Notes: a model not told the origin generated them from the sequence alone. A DNA stretch of 64,000 bases from Halobacillus_B rhizosphaerae (GCF_046719735.1 NZ_JAUTWQ010000014.1:1-64000), one strand, 5' to 3'. Shown: positions 24,270 through 33,789, counted from the stretch's first letter. Numbers and translations are program-made.

Positions 24270-24479
24270 TTATTCTTCTTCAATACGATAATTTGTGTGG
24301 GCAACTACTGTTCGTTCGAATTCAAAATCAATATCCTCAAGATTTTCCATAATCGTCAAGTCCACAATGACAGATCTTTGACACTGGCTGGGAATAACTT
24401 TTCCTCTGAAAACCATGTCATCTCTCTCAAAGCTTACAATTTGTCCTGGATTTGCAATTCGATCATCTGGTTGTATCAT
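24270..24479 (-). CDS. YkvS-like DUF2187 protein
   Basis: This 69-aa cytoplasmic protein has a KOW/SH3-like core (GQIVSFERDDMVFRGKVI) and the family end SVIVDLTIMEN...FERTVVAHTNYRI. It resembles B. subtilis YkvS, of unknown function. It lies 84 bases upstream of the riboswitch on the same strand. The start is ATG 24479 with AAAGGGTGG upstream. Confidence 0.78.
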   Translation of the reverse strand: MIQPDDRIANPGQIVSFERDDMVFRGKVIPSQCQRSVIVDLTIMENLEDIDFEFERTVVAHTNYRIEEE

Positions 24480-24509
24480 GATAAGAATCCACCCTTTACA
24501 AAGTAATGA

Positions 24510-24635
24510 TTATCCTAAACGCTGTATAATTTCATTAATAGCCACATTCGTATTCTCTACTAATCCGTTATCCACACGATTAATGATTGAAGCTAGTATT
24601 TCTTTCAATTCTTCATTTGTACACACATACTTCAT
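24510..24635 (-). CDS. Small hypothetical ORF, 41 aa
   Basis: This 41-codon frame is shorter than typical ORF cut-offs. It starts at ATG 24635 (or GTG 24626, better placed after AAAGGATG) and encodes a helical acidic peptide containing EELKEILASIINRVDNGLVE. No family is recognised. It precedes the YkvS-like gene by 30 bases in the same direction, so the two may be co-transcribed. Confidence 0.4.
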   Translation of the reverse strand: MKYVCTNEELKEILASIINRVDNGLVENTNVAINEIIQRLG

Positions 24636-24770
24636 CCTTTATATATAATTTGTATTTTAATAAAATTATATTTACAGAATATAATACTTCATACGACATA
24701 AAAATACAAGTGTTAACAACTACCCTGATATACTTAATAATAAACATGAAAATTACATTCTATTAAAATA

Positions 24771-24801
24771 GTAAAGCCGTGACAGGAATACCCATCACGG
24801 C
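24771..24801 (-). terminator. Probable terminator of the LCP gene
   Basis: The stem GCCGTGA / TCACGGC has a 12-base loop; the T tract on the minus strand is interrupted (TTTACTATTTT). Confidence 0.55.
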
Positions 24802-24814
24802 GGCAGACCCACTG

Positions 24815-25768
24815 CTATTTTTCATTCATATCTTTCACCATATTATGAACTTTCATGACTTCCTCATCAGGAATGATCAGGTAATAAATTCCATCAATCG
24901 TTTTGGCATGACCGCTCATTTCATAGGAGGTTACATCCTTCCGTGTTGACCGGTAATTTAAAAATAGGTTCTTCATATCGGAGAATTCCATATTGGTTTT
25001 TACATTGTTTCCAAGGACATCCAGTACGGAACTAATTTTGTTCACTGACCCTACACTGGCACCTTTATCAATGATCGCCTGAATGACTTTACGCTGGCGC
25101 TCATTACGGCCAAAGTCTCCTCTCGGATCAAGGTGGCGCATGCGGACATACCCCATAGCTTGTGCCCCATTCAAAGTAAGTTCGCCTTTTTTATAATGAT
25201 ACCCTTTTTTATAGTAGCCTTCATCGTACCAGTCGATCTCATTGTTGACAGTAATCCCACCAACAGCATCCACCATTTCTGCCAGGCCTTCCATATTGAT
25301 CTTCACATAATAATCCAGATCAATATTCAGGAAATTTTCCACAGTCTGGATGGACATATCAGTGCCGCCAAATGCATACGCATGGTTAATCTTGTCCGTA
25401 GTGCCATGACCGACAATTTTAGTTCGGGTATCTCGTGGTATGCTGATGAGCTGCATCTTATCTTTAGAAGGATCAAGACTCATGACCATCAGCGCATCGG
25501 AGCGTCCAACGTCATTCTCTCGTTCATCAACTCCAAGCAGCAAAATATTTAGAGGTTTCTTTTCCTTCATTTTCTTTTTCGTCACGTTCGTTTCAATAGA
25601 TTTCACCGATTTATGAATATCAGTCTGTACGGTTTGTTTAGCATCATTGTATATAGACAACGCATAAGCTCCACCTGCCAGGCCAAGAAGCACAATCGTT
25701 GCTACTAAAACCTTTAACCATGTTCTTGATTTTTTCTTTTGTTTCTTTCTGTCTTTTCTACTCGCCAT
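24815..25768 (-). CDS. LytR-CpsA-Psr (LCP) family wall polymer transferase
   Basis: This 317-aa enzyme starts at ATG 25768 after GAGGTG. A basic N-terminus (KDRKKQKKKSR), one membrane helix (about 17-38) and an extracellular LCP domain are visible. The conserved LLLGVDERENDVGRSDALMV and SIPRDTRTKI motifs carry the catalytic Asp/Arg residues for pyrophosphate binding. LCP enzymes transfer lipid-linked teichoic acids or capsules to peptidoglycan, so it could attach the polysaccharide made by the downstream-coordinate genes. Confidence 0.94.
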   Translation of the reverse strand: MASRKDRKKQKKKSRTWLKVLVATIVLLGLAGGAYALSIYNDAKQTVQTDIHKSVKSIETNVTKKKMKEKKPLNILLLGVDERENDVGRSDALMVMSLDPSKDKMQLISIPRDTRTKIVGHGTTDKINHAYAFGGTDMSIQTVENFLNIDLDYYVKINMEGLAEMVDAVGGITVNNEIDWYDEGYYKKGYHYKKGELTLNGAQAMGYVRMRHLDPRGDFGRNERQRKVIQAIIDKGASVGSVNKISSVLDVLGNNVKTNMEFSDMKNLFLNYRSTRKDVTSYEMSGHAKTIDGIYYLIIPDEEVMKVHNMVKDMNEK

Positions 25769-25852
25769 TTTCACACCTCTACCAATAATAGTTTCATCGT
25801 ACACTTTAACTAATATACCATATTTTTTCAAAGTTCAAGTTGATTCTACCAT

Positions 25853-26296
25853 TTATTCAGGTTGTATTTCTGTTTTGTTTTTCCCACCTATAGGATCATA
25901 GATTTTCTTTAAATGCTTATGAACGTAAAGCGTAATCGGATCCATATTGGCCTGACTGCATGTAAAACGATAGTAGGGTTCACCGTCTATTTCCTTATCC
26001 ATAGAAGCAGAATAAGAACAGGAGAAACCTGTCATACGGCTTTCTACATAATGCTTGGCTTCTTCAGGAGTAACTTTCAGGGCTTGTTCCGGAGTCTGGT
26101 TATCCACAGGGGCGTCTGCAGGAGTTTCTTCATTTTTAATAAAAACCCTACTCACAGCAGGGAGCACAGCAAAAAATGACAAGACAATGAGCGTTCCGCT
26201 AACGTAGAGGAACGTACTTCTTCTTTTCTGATTCATAATTCCACTAATCAGCGCGATAAAGGTAAGAGTCAGTAAAACAGCAGTTAAGTACGGCAT
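25853..26296 (-). CDS. Hypothetical two-helix membrane protein
   Basis: This 147-aa protein has no family I can name. Two N-terminal membrane helices (about 2-20 and 30-50) are followed by an acidic extracytoplasmic domain (NEETPADAPVDNQTPEQALK...) with two Cys (FSCSY, FTCSQ) that may form a disulfide. It lies 84 bases upstream of the LCP gene on the same strand. The start is ATG 26296. Confidence 0.6.
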   Translation of the reverse strand: MPYLTAVLLTLTFIALISGIMNQKRRSTFLYVSGTLIVLSFFAVLPAVSRVFIKNEETPADAPVDNQTPEQALKVTPEEAKHYVESRMTGFSCSYSASMDKEIDGEPYYRFTCSQANMDPITLYVHKHLKKIYDPIGGKNKTEIQPE

Positions 26297-26471
26297 ACTC
26301 CTTCACCCTCTCATACTATTAGACGGTATCAAAACCCGAAAGTTTCACTTTTTAACTAAAAAATTGATTGGAATTAAACTTCATTATATTGGTATTTGAT
26401 CATAAACAAAAGAAGTTCGTCCATCTAATTCGGTCCCTCTACTTGAATAAAACTGCGACGATCTCGACACG

Positions 26472-26505
26472 AAAAAAGCATGACCTCTGTAAATGGTCAT
26501 GCTTT
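26472..26505 (-). terminator. cysQ terminator
   Basis: The stem AAAGCATGACC / GGTCATGCTTT has a 9-base loop and six T on the minus strand. Confidence 0.9.
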
Positions 26506-26514
26506 CTCGTCATC

Positions 26515-27309
26515 TTATAACCTGGCAAGAAACCAGGGATTTCTTAAATTCTCTTTATTGTAAACTAAAGGTTCAGAGGAATCAGCTACTTCCACTTTGC
26601 CCCCTGCCGCTTCAACAATCGCTTGTCCTGCTCCTGTATCCCATTCCATCGTTGGAGCATATCTCGGATAATAATGAGCTGAACCCTCAGCGACTAAACA
26701 AAGCTTTAGTGAACTTCCTGCACTCAGCGTTTCTACATCATGCCCCTGATCCTTGATCTCCTGGATAAACGTCTTCGTTTCCTCCGACATATGAGAACGA
26801 CTAGCCACTACTTTCACTTGAGCTGAAGATTGGCTGATCGGGATGGCTTGTGCTTCCCTTCTAAACTCTTCAAGACTGGCAAGCTGACCCGCCTTCTTTG
26901 AAAACTGAGTCATTTTGAAAGCACCCTGTTTTTTATCCCCATAGTACATCGTATCCAATACCGGTGCATAAATAATACCTGTTGCTGGATGCCCGTCCTT
27001 GATTTTCGCTATATTGACGGTGAATTCCCCGTTTTTCTTAACGAATTCCTTAGTACCGTCCAAAGGATCAATTAGCCAAAATTTATTCCATTGCGACCGC
27101 TCTTCATAAGACTGATGATTTCCTTCCTCGCTTAAGATAGGAGTATCTGGTTCCAATTCTCTTAAGGCACGCACTAGGATGTTATGGGACGCTTGATCGG
27201 CTTCTGTTAATGGGGATTCATCTGCTTTATAGTCTACCTCAAAGTCGGTATTGTAAATTTTCATAATGTCTCCGCCTGCTTCATAAGCAGCCTGGATCGC
27301 TTTCCACAT
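26515..27309 (-). CDS. cysQ: 3'(2'),5'-bisphosphate nucleotidase CysQ
   Basis: This 264-aa inositol-monophosphatase-superfamily enzyme removes the 3'-phosphate of PAP (and PAPS), the by-product of sulfotransferases and PAPS reductase. The metal-binding motifs LSEEG, DPLDGTKEF (about 81-89) and WDTGAGQAIVEAAGG are present. ATG 27309 has AGGAGG eight bases upstream; TTG 27315 is too close. It has its own terminator and a terminator in front, so it is separate from cysC by transcript but part of the same PAPS/PAP cycle. Confidence 0.93.
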   Translation of the reverse strand: MWKAIQAAYEAGGDIMKIYNTDFEVDYKADESPLTEADQASHNILVRALRELEPDTPILSEEGNHQSYEERSQWNKFWLIDPLDGTKEFVKKNGEFTVNIAKIKDGHPATGIIYAPVLDTMYYGDKKQGAFKMTQFSKKAGQLASLEEFRREAQAIPISQSSAQVKVVASRSHMSEETKTFIQEIKDQGHDVETLSAGSSLKLCLVAEGSAHYYPRYAPTMEWDTGAGQAIVEAAGGKVEVADSSEPLVYNKENLRNPWFLARL

Positions 27310-27335
27310 CTTCAACTCCTCCTCTATCCTCTTGT

Positions 27336-27372
27336 AAAAAAAAGCATTGATTAGAAAATCAACGCTTTTTTT
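27336..27372. terminator. Terminator downstream of cysC
   Basis: The stem (A)GC-TTGATT / AATCAA-GC(T) has one A-C mismatch and T runs on both strands. It ends the galU-ugd-sat-permease-cysC unit. Confidence 0.75.
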
Positions 27373-27431
27373 AATATATTGTCTAAGTTAAATCTTCAGC
27401 TATACAGTCCCAGCTTGGCTTTGCTAACCGT

Positions 27432-28028
27432 TTAGATCAGTCGGTTATCTTTAAGGTGATTCATAATATGTTCCACAGATTCTTCCAGCGTCATTTTGTC
27501 TGTTTCAATCACGATTTCCGGGTTGTAAGGCTCTTCATATGGAGCATCAATACCAGTGAATCCTTTGATTTCTCCCGCTCGCGCCTTTTCATAAAGACCT
27601 TTTGGATCACGTTTCTCACATTCTTCCAGAGAACATTTCACATAGACTTCAATAAAATCGCCTTCGTCCATAATCTCACGAACGTGGTCACGATCTTCAC
27701 GATAAGGAGAAATAAACGCTGTCAGCGTCACTAATCCGGCATCACTCATAAGCTTAGCCACTTCTCCCACACGACGGATGTTTTCCGTACGATCCTCAGG
27801 GCTAAAGCCTAAGTTATTATTCAAACCGTGACGTACGTTATCTCCATCTAAACGATACGTGTGCGCACCATATTCATAGAGCGCTTTTTCCAGCTCTACG
27901 GATACGGTTGATTTCCCTGAACCCGACAGTCCTGTAAACCATAGAACCGGGCTTTTGTGGTCTTTTTGTTTTTGACGATCTTCCTTTGTTACTTTTGAAT
28001 TATGCCATGTAATATTACTGGATTTCAT
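27432..28028 (-). CDS. cysC: Adenylylsulfate kinase CysC
   Basis: This 198-aa APS kinase makes PAPS from APS and ATP. Walker A GLSGSGKST (33-41), the APS-binding RLDGDNVRHGLNNNLGFSPEDR and FISPYREDRD segments are intact. It is the last gene of the apparent operon galU-ugd-sat-permease-cysC, 11 bases after the permease. AGGAGG lies upstream of the ATG. Confidence 0.97.
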   Translation of the reverse strand: MKSSNITWHNSKVTKEDRQKQKDHKSPVLWFTGLSGSGKSTVSVELEKALYEYGAHTYRLDGDNVRHGLNNNLGFSPEDRTENIRRVGEVAKLMSDAGLVTLTAFISPYREDRDHVREIMDEGDFIEVYVKCSLEECEKRDPKGLYEKARAGEIKGFTGIDAPYEEPYNPEIVIETDKMTLEESVEHIMNHLKDNRLI

Positions 28029-28039
28029 TAGTAAACCTC

Positions 28040-29812
28040 CTACATATAAATCATATAAACAACGGATATGGCGGTAACCATAACAATTAACGTTAGTGGT
28101 AATCCTGTGCGGACATAATCTTTAAAATGGTAGCCTCCAGGGCCATAGACGATCAAATTGGTCTGGTAGCCAATCGGTGATAAGAAACTTGCTGATGCCG
28201 CAATCGCCACGAGGACGGCCATGCCAATCGGTTCAATGCCTGCCGCTGACGCCACTTCATATCCAATCGGAAACATAATGACGGCAGCAGCATTATTAGT
28301 AATCAGCTCTGTGAATATGTTCGTCATGATATAGATTGAAGCAAGAATTGCCAGTCCTCCAAGAGGGGCGAGCGCATGAACAATTTGACTTCCAATCCAT
28401 CCGGCAGTCCCGGTCTCCGTAATCACATTTCCGATCCCAAGTGCACTAGCAATGAGTAACAGGACTTGAAACTGAACGGAGTTTCTCGCTTCATGGGGAG
28501 AAATAACTTTTGCAATAAATAGTATACCAACAGCAATGACCATAGCTTTAAAGATGGACAGCAGCTGAAAGGTGACAAGGGCGATCATACTTAGCAGCAC
28601 AATCAGAGCAATCCAGCCCTTCGATTCACTTTCATAAAACTTCTGTTCCTCAATGGGAGAAGTGGTATAAAAGTCACTGTGATCCACTTGCTGATCAAAA
28701 TCCGCTCCGGTAACGAGTAACAGCAGGTCACCGGCTTTAGGTGTAATATCGCCGATTTTTCCTTTGACTCGCTCATCGTTACGGTGTACAGCCATAACTG
28801 CTGCTTTATATTTTTCACGAAAACGGCTCTGCTTAATCGTTTTCCCAACCAGGCTGGACTGGTGAGACACCACCGCTTCAACGAGCTGCGTCCCGTTTTG
28901 CTGAATATCATTCATGGAAAGATCTGTACCGGTATCGAGCTCCAGTCCCTTCCGCTTCTGCAAGTCAGCGATCGTCGAAAGCATGCCGGTAAACAACAGC
29001 CGGTCTCCGGCAAGAATTCTCGTCTGGCCGGTAACCGGAGTGATCCGGCTGGAACCTCGGATAATCTCTATTAAATAAAGACCTTTTAAGTTACGAAGTT
29101 TCGCTTCTTCTACTGTTTGATTTTGATAAGGGAAATCCTTGGTAACGACCATTTCACTCAAATAGTCTTTGGTGTTCTCCTTCACCTTTTCAATCAGACT
29201 TTGGTTATTAGGCAACACACGCGGACCCGCGGCAATTAAATAAATCAGTCCAAGAATGGTGATCGGGATCCCCACCCAGGCTAATTGAAAAAAAGAAAAA
29301 CCTTGGGAATCGGTATCGAGCAGCAATCCATGCACGACTAAGTTCGTGGAGGTCCCCATTAACGTGATCGTTCCTCCCAAAATCGCTGCATACGATAGCG
29401 GAATTAAGAATTTCGAAGGGGAAATATTGTGATCTGAAGCCCATTTTCGAATAATCGGCGTAAGCGTAACGACAATCGGAGTATTATTTAAAAAAGCTGA
29501 GAAAGCGGCAATTGGAACGAGTAACCGGACCAAGGCGCCACGCTCCGATTTTGATTTAGCCAAAAACGTCCCCACGAGTCTTTCTACTAAACCGCTTCTT
29601 TCAAAAACTCCGGCAACGATGAATAATAGTGCAACAGTGAGCATACCTTCATTTGAAAAACCAGACAAAGCTTGTTCAGGTGTCACATAACCCATCATTA
29701 AGAAAAAGAAAAGTGTAAAGAATACAATTAAATCTGGTCGGGCTATTTCAAAGAATAACCCGACCAGCATCAAAACGATAGCTATGATCACGACGATCAT
29801 GGGAGCTGTCAT
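28040..29812 (-). CDS. SLC13-type sulfate permease with RCK_C domains
   Basis: This 590-aa integral membrane protein of the divalent-anion:Na+ symporter (ArsB/NhaD/SLC13-like) class has two halves of membrane helices separated by a soluble region (about 205-390) with two TrkA-C (RCK_C) folds (for example RSSRITPVTGQTRILAGDRLLF). The conserved VTLTPIIRKWA, TNLVVHGLL and SPIGYQTNLIVYGPGGY helices are visible. Position between sat and cysC makes sulfate the likely substrate. It lies 13 bases after sat. Confidence 0.88.
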   Translation of the reverse strand: MTAPMIVVIIAIVLMLVGLFFEIARPDLIVFFTLFFFLMMGYVTPEQALSGFSNEGMLTVALLFIVAGVFERSGLVERLVGTFLAKSKSERGALVRLLVPIAAFSAFLNNTPIVVTLTPIIRKWASDHNISPSKFLIPLSYAAILGGTITLMGTSTNLVVHGLLLDTDSQGFSFFQLAWVGIPITILGLIYLIAAGPRVLPNNQSLIEKVKENTKDYLSEMVVTKDFPYQNQTVEEAKLRNLKGLYLIEIIRGSSRITPVTGQTRILAGDRLLFTGMLSTIADLQKRKGLELDTGTDLSMNDIQQNGTQLVEAVVSHQSSLVGKTIKQSRFREKYKAAVMAVHRNDERVKGKIGDITPKAGDLLLLVTGADFDQQVDHSDFYTTSPIEEQKFYESESKGWIALIVLLSMIALVTFQLLSIFKAMVIAVGILFIAKVISPHEARNSVQFQVLLLIASALGIGNVITETGTAGWIGSQIVHALAPLGGLAILASIYIMTNIFTELITNNAAAVIMFPIGYEVASAAGIEPIGMAVLVAIAASASFLSPIGYQTNLIVYGPGGYHFKDYVRTGLPLTLIVMVTAISVVYMIYM

Positions 29813-29825
29813 TTATTGGTCACCT

Positions 29826-30989
29826 CTAGTTCTGTTTCATTCCTTTAATAAGGACATCAGCCACTTCCGGGCGAGAGAATTCTTTTGGAGGACGTTCTCC
29901 CTTGCGCAATAATTCTCTTACTTTCGTACCACTGAGGTGTACATGATTTTCTTTATCGTGTGGACATGTCTTAGCAGAAGCCATGTTTTCACAAACTTTG
30001 CAATAGAAAGCATGTTCAAACTTAAAGATGCCAATGCCCAGCTCATCTTCTACTTCTTCAATCAGTTTCTGTGCATCATAGGTGCCATAATAATCACCGA
30101 CACCCGCGTGGTCGCGGCCGACAATAAAGTGAGTACAGCCATAATTCTTACGTACCGTTGCATGAAGGATCGCTTCTCGTGGACCAGCATAGCGCATAGC
30201 CGCTGGATAAATAACTAAGCGAACACGGTCTTCCGGATAGTAGTTTTTCAAAATGACTTGATAACTTTCCATTCTTACATCCGCAGGGATATCGTCTGAC
30301 TTCGTTTCCCCAACAAGCGGGTTTAACAATAGTCCATCTACAGCTTCAAGTGCCGTTTTCTGGATATGTTCATGTGCTCTGTGAACAGGGTTACGCGTCT
30401 GAAAACCAACAATGGTTTTCCAGCCTAAGTCCGCAAACAATTGACGAGTTTCTGCCGGGTCTAAATAGAAATCTTTAAATTCTCCGTGGTCTGGACGGTT
30501 AAGCAGGGTAATCGGCCCACCTAAATAGACACTGCCTTTTTCATAGACTTTCTTCACGCCTGGGTGAGCTTCTTCTTGTGTACCATACACATTCTTCGCT
30601 TCAAGATCTTTGTCATACGTATATTTTTCTTCGACTGTTAGTGTTCCGTAAACCACCTGATCTTCACCAGTTAAGGCAATCTTTTCTCCTATAGAGAAAC
30701 GTTTCGCTTCTTCTTCGCTTACTGGTAAAGTAATGGGGATGCTCCACACAACTCCATTAGCAAGGCGCATATCTTTTACAACGCTTGTGTAGTCCTTCTC
30801 GTTCATGAAGCCTGTTAACGGGCTGAACCCTCCGATTCCGATTAATTCAAGATCTGAAATCGTCCATTTAGAAATCGTTAAGCTTTGCAGGGATTTCGCT
30901 TCTTCACGTGCTTTTGAAGAGTCATCCATACGATTAATTAATTCTCCGCCGTGAGGCTTGATTGCTTCGTGTTTTAATGTCATTACCAT
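29826..30989 (-). CDS. sat: Sulfate adenylyltransferase (ATP sulfurylase)
   Basis: This 387-aa monomeric Met3-type ATP sulfurylase makes APS from sulfate and ATP. The PUA-like N-terminal domain, the active-site QTRNPVHRAHEHI and VGRDHAGVGDYYGTYDA, and a C-terminal zinc-binding patch (CKVCENMASAKTC) are present. GGAGG precedes ATG 30989. It follows ugd by 36 bases in the same direction. Confidence 0.97.
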   Translation of the reverse strand: MVMTLKHEAIKPHGGELINRMDDSSKAREEAKSLQSLTISKWTISDLELIGIGGFSPLTGFMNEKDYTSVVKDMRLANGVVWSIPITLPVSEEEAKRFSIGEKIALTGEDQVVYGTLTVEEKYTYDKDLEAKNVYGTQEEAHPGVKKVYEKGSVYLGGPITLLNRPDHGEFKDFYLDPAETRQLFADLGWKTIVGFQTRNPVHRAHEHIQKTALEAVDGLLLNPLVGETKSDDIPADVRMESYQVILKNYYPEDRVRLVIYPAAMRYAGPREAILHATVRKNYGCTHFIVGRDHAGVGDYYGTYDAQKLIEEVEDELGIGIFKFEHAFYCKVCENMASAKTCPHDKENHVHLSGTKVRELLRKGERPPKEFSRPEVADVLIKGMKQN

Positions 30990-31025
30990 ATCTATACCTC
31001 CAAAAAATTTATTTATGATTGTTAT

Positions 31026-32333
31026 TTAAATTCCAACTGAGGGTCTTCCGATGGAATGGTACTGGACCCCGTACTTCTGCATTTCCTGTAAATTAAAGCA
31101 GTTTCGGCCATCAAACAAGACCGGGTTTTTCAATTGCTCATTAAACTTCTCCAGAGGATATTCTTTAATATCCTTCCAGTCCGTCATGATCACAGCAAAG
31201 TCCATGTCTTCCAGTGTCTCATCAATGGAATCTTTATAAACTGTGGCTCCCGGTAAGTACACTCTTGCATTCTCTGCTGCAATAGGATCATACGCATACA
31301 CTTCGGCTCCAGAATCCACAAGTTCGCGAATGACTTTGATGGACGGAGCGTCACGCATATCATCTGTATTCGGTTTGAATGCAAGTCCGAGAACTCCGAC
31401 TTTTTTATTCGTCAGATCAGGAACGAATTCCTTAATTTTATCCACAATGATTCTTTGCTGTTTTTCATTGGTATCAATGACGCTCTTAATAATCGCCATA
31501 TCGCAGTCTACACTATTCCCAATTGATAATAAAGCATTGGTATCCTTAGGGAAACAGGATCCGCCGTAGCCGACACCCGCATTCAGGAATTTCTCACCGA
31601 TACGCTGATCCATTCCCATTCCCTTCGAAACGTTCTCAATATTGGCTCCTAAGCGTTCACACAAGTTCCCAAGTTCATTAATAAAGCTGATTTTGGTCGC
31701 TAGAAAAGCATTAGATGCGTATTTAATCATCTCTGCACTGCGGAGATCGGTTGCGAGGATAGGAAGTTCAAAGTCTGCGTAAATCTGCTTCACGCGATTT
31801 AATGATTCTTCATCCTCTGATCCAATCACAATTCGATCCCCATGAAAGGTGTCATGAATGGCTGAACCTTCTCTTAGGAATTCCGGGTTGGAAACTACAC
31901 TGACTTTGTAGTCCTCCTGTAAATGCTGGGTGATCGTTCTCTTTACGTGTTCATTGGTCCCTACAGGAACCGTACTTTTCGTAATCACGATCATATCTCT
32001 GCGCATTGACTCTGCGATACTTTTACACGCGTTATTTAAGTATTGTAAGTCTGCTGATCCGTTTTTTGATTGCGGAGTTCCTACAGCAATAAATACGAAC
32101 TCATTATCGGCAAGTCCTTCTTCATAACTGGAAGTGAAAAACAAGCGATTACGATCAATATTCCGTTTCATCATCTCATCAAGGCCCGGCTCATAAATGG
32201 GTGAAATTCCATCTCTCATGGACTGTACTTTCTTTTCATCAATGTCTAAGCACGTAACTTCGTGACCGATTTCTGACAAGCAAACTCCTGTAACTAAGCC
32301 AACATAACCTGTTCCTATAACAGATATTTTCAT
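31026..32333 (-). CDS. ugd: UDP-glucose 6-dehydrogenase
   Basis: This 435-aa enzyme oxidises UDP-glucose to UDP-glucuronic acid. The NAD-binding GTGYVGLVTGVCLSEIGH, the catalytic-Cys motif GVGYGGSCFPKDTNALL and the GLAFKPNTDDMRDAPS motif are intact. It is 14 bases after galU, so UDP-glucose supply and oxidation are coupled. In Bacillus the paralogue TuaD makes teichuronic acid. Confidence 0.96.
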   Translation of the reverse strand: MKISVIGTGYVGLVTGVCLSEIGHEVTCLDIDEKKVQSMRDGISPIYEPGLDEMMKRNIDRNRLFFTSSYEEGLADNEFVFIAVGTPQSKNGSADLQYLNNACKSIAESMRRDMIVITKSTVPVGTNEHVKRTITQHLQEDYKVSVVSNPEFLREGSAIHDTFHGDRIVIGSEDEESLNRVKQIYADFELPILATDLRSAEMIKYASNAFLATKISFINELGNLCERLGANIENVSKGMGMDQRIGEKFLNAGVGYGGSCFPKDTNALLSIGNSVDCDMAIIKSVIDTNEKQQRIIVDKIKEFVPDLTNKKVGVLGLAFKPNTDDMRDAPSIKVIRELVDSGAEVYAYDPIAAENARVYLPGATVYKDSIDETLEDMDFAVIMTDWKDIKEYPLEKFNEQLKNPVLFDGRNCFNLQEMQKYGVQYHSIGRPSVGI

Positions 32334-32347
32334 ACAATCACCTAACT

Positions 32348-33232
32348 TTACCGATTTAATTGGTCAAGCTTACTTAATAATAACTGGCGAACGTCTTCCT
32401 TCAAATCATCACGATTTAAGGCAAAATCAATAGTAGCATCAATAAAACCCAGTTTATTCCCAATATCATAGCGTCTGCCTTTAAAGTTATAGGCCACTAC
32501 TTTCTGGCGCTGATTGAGCTGCTTAATCGCGTCAGTCAATTGGATTTCGTCCCCTTTGCCTGGAGCAAGGGTTTCTAGAATTTCAAAAATTTCCGGACGA
32601 AGTACATAACGACCCATAATGGCCATGCGGGAAGGTGCATCTTCTTTGTTCGGTTTTTCAACGAGATCGACAATTTCTATGGTGTCATTCGTTAAATCCT
32701 CACCGGCTCCCGGGGTTACGACTCCATACTTAGAAACAGAGTCTTCATCCACTTCCTGAACACCCACGACAGAAGCTTCCGTTTCTTCATACACTTCCAT
32801 CAGCTGCTGCAGGCAGGGCTTGTCTGCTTCGACAATATCGTCTCCTAAAAGGATCGCAAACGGCTCATTACCGATGAATCGGCTCGCACAGGAGATCGCA
32901 TGACCAAGACCTTTTTGTTCCTTTTGGCGAATATAGTGAATGTTTGCAAGCCCGGAAATGTCCTGGACCTGCTCTAACAATTCATGCTTTCCTTTTTCGT
33001 AGAGCTTTTCTTCCAGCTCATAAGATTTATCAAAATGGTCTTCAATTGCCCGCTTGCCGCGGCCGGACACAATGATGATGTCTTCAATTCCTGATGCTAC
33101 TGCTTCTTCAACGATATACTGAATCGTTGGTTTATCTACAATCGGCAGCATTTCTTTAGGTTGTGCCTTCGTGGCCGGTAAAAACCGTGTGCCAAGTCCA
33201 GCTGCCGGGATAATTGCCTTACGTACCTTCAT
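32348..33232 (-). CDS. galU: UTP-glucose-1-phosphate uridylyltransferase (copy 1)
   Basis: This 294-aa GalU/GtaB enzyme makes UDP-glucose. The GLGTRFLPATKAQPKEMLPIVDKP signature and LLGDDIV are present. It begins the galU-ugd-sat-permease-cysC unit; GAAGGAG precedes the ATG. A second copy lies at 54421-55308, with clear divergence (KKVRKAII start). Confidence 0.95.
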   Translation of the reverse strand: MKVRKAIIPAAGLGTRFLPATKAQPKEMLPIVDKPTIQYIVEEAVASGIEDIIIVSGRGKRAIEDHFDKSYELEEKLYEKGKHELLEQVQDISGLANIHYIRQKEQKGLGHAISCASRFIGNEPFAILLGDDIVEADKPCLQQLMEVYEETEASVVGVQEVDEDSVSKYGVVTPGAGEDLTNDTIEIVDLVEKPNKEDAPSRMAIMGRYVLRPEIFEILETLAPGKGDEIQLTDAIKQLNQRQKVVAYNFKGRRYDIGNKLGFIDATIDFALNRDDLKEDVRQLLLSKLDQLNR

Positions 33233-33309
33233 CTAACCCGCTCCTTCAATAATTGGTTACAGTTTATCACACTTACGCATTAAAAACCTAGTAAACTACT
33301 ATGAAATCA

Positions 33310-33789
33310 TTAGGATTCATTTATAAAATTCTCTATAATGGAAAACATTTTTTGCTTTCCAGATTGAAAGGGCAGCGGATCGAATGCATCGCTCTCGGAG
33401 ATGACCTCCGCTAAGCTCTCCCCTTCATTCCACGAGAGAATATGTCCTTGCTTTAAGAACACATCCACCAATTCAAGCTGATGATCATCATTATGTTCCC
33501 CGTGCTTTTTCAGACGGGCAACTGCAATGACTCTTTTGCCTTTTTTCAAGCCAGTGATGACTGATCCTGTTCCTGCATGCGTAATGATCAGCCGTGCACG
33601 GTCAAACAAGTCGTCCATTTCTTCATAGCTGACAAAGGGCTTCAGTGTCATGTAGTCACTCTGGTACTTCGTATTTCCGCTTTGCACAATAATCTCGTCT
33701 TCGATTACTCCCGATTGTTTCAGTTCTTCTACTTCCTCAAGCAATCGAGTGAAGGGCAGCTCATGAGTTCCTAATACGACGAAAATCAA
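33310..33789 (-). CDS. PssE-like glycosyltransferase subunit
   Basis: This 159-aa GT28 C-terminal-type (Alg13/PssE/EpsF) catalytic subunit has VVLGTHELPFTRLLEEVEEL and HAGTGSVITGLKKGKRVI, the nucleotide-sugar binding motif. It works with the membrane-associated PssD-like partner, whose gene overlaps by 4 bases. In Rhizobium PssDE adds glucuronic acid; Cps14FG of pneumococcus adds galactose. Confidence 0.9.
   Translation of the reverse strand: MIFVVLGTHELPFTRLLEEVEELKQSGVIEDEIIVQSGNTKYQSDYMTLKPFVSYEEMDDLFDRARLIITHAGTGSVITGLKKGKRVIAVARLKKHGEHNDDHQLELVDVFLKQGHILSWNEGESLAEVISESDAFDPLPFQSGKQKMFSIIENFINES

Noticed and set aside
24240..24506. 88-codon + strand ORF
   Set aside because: It is the complement of the YkvS-like gene, which has family support and a start site.
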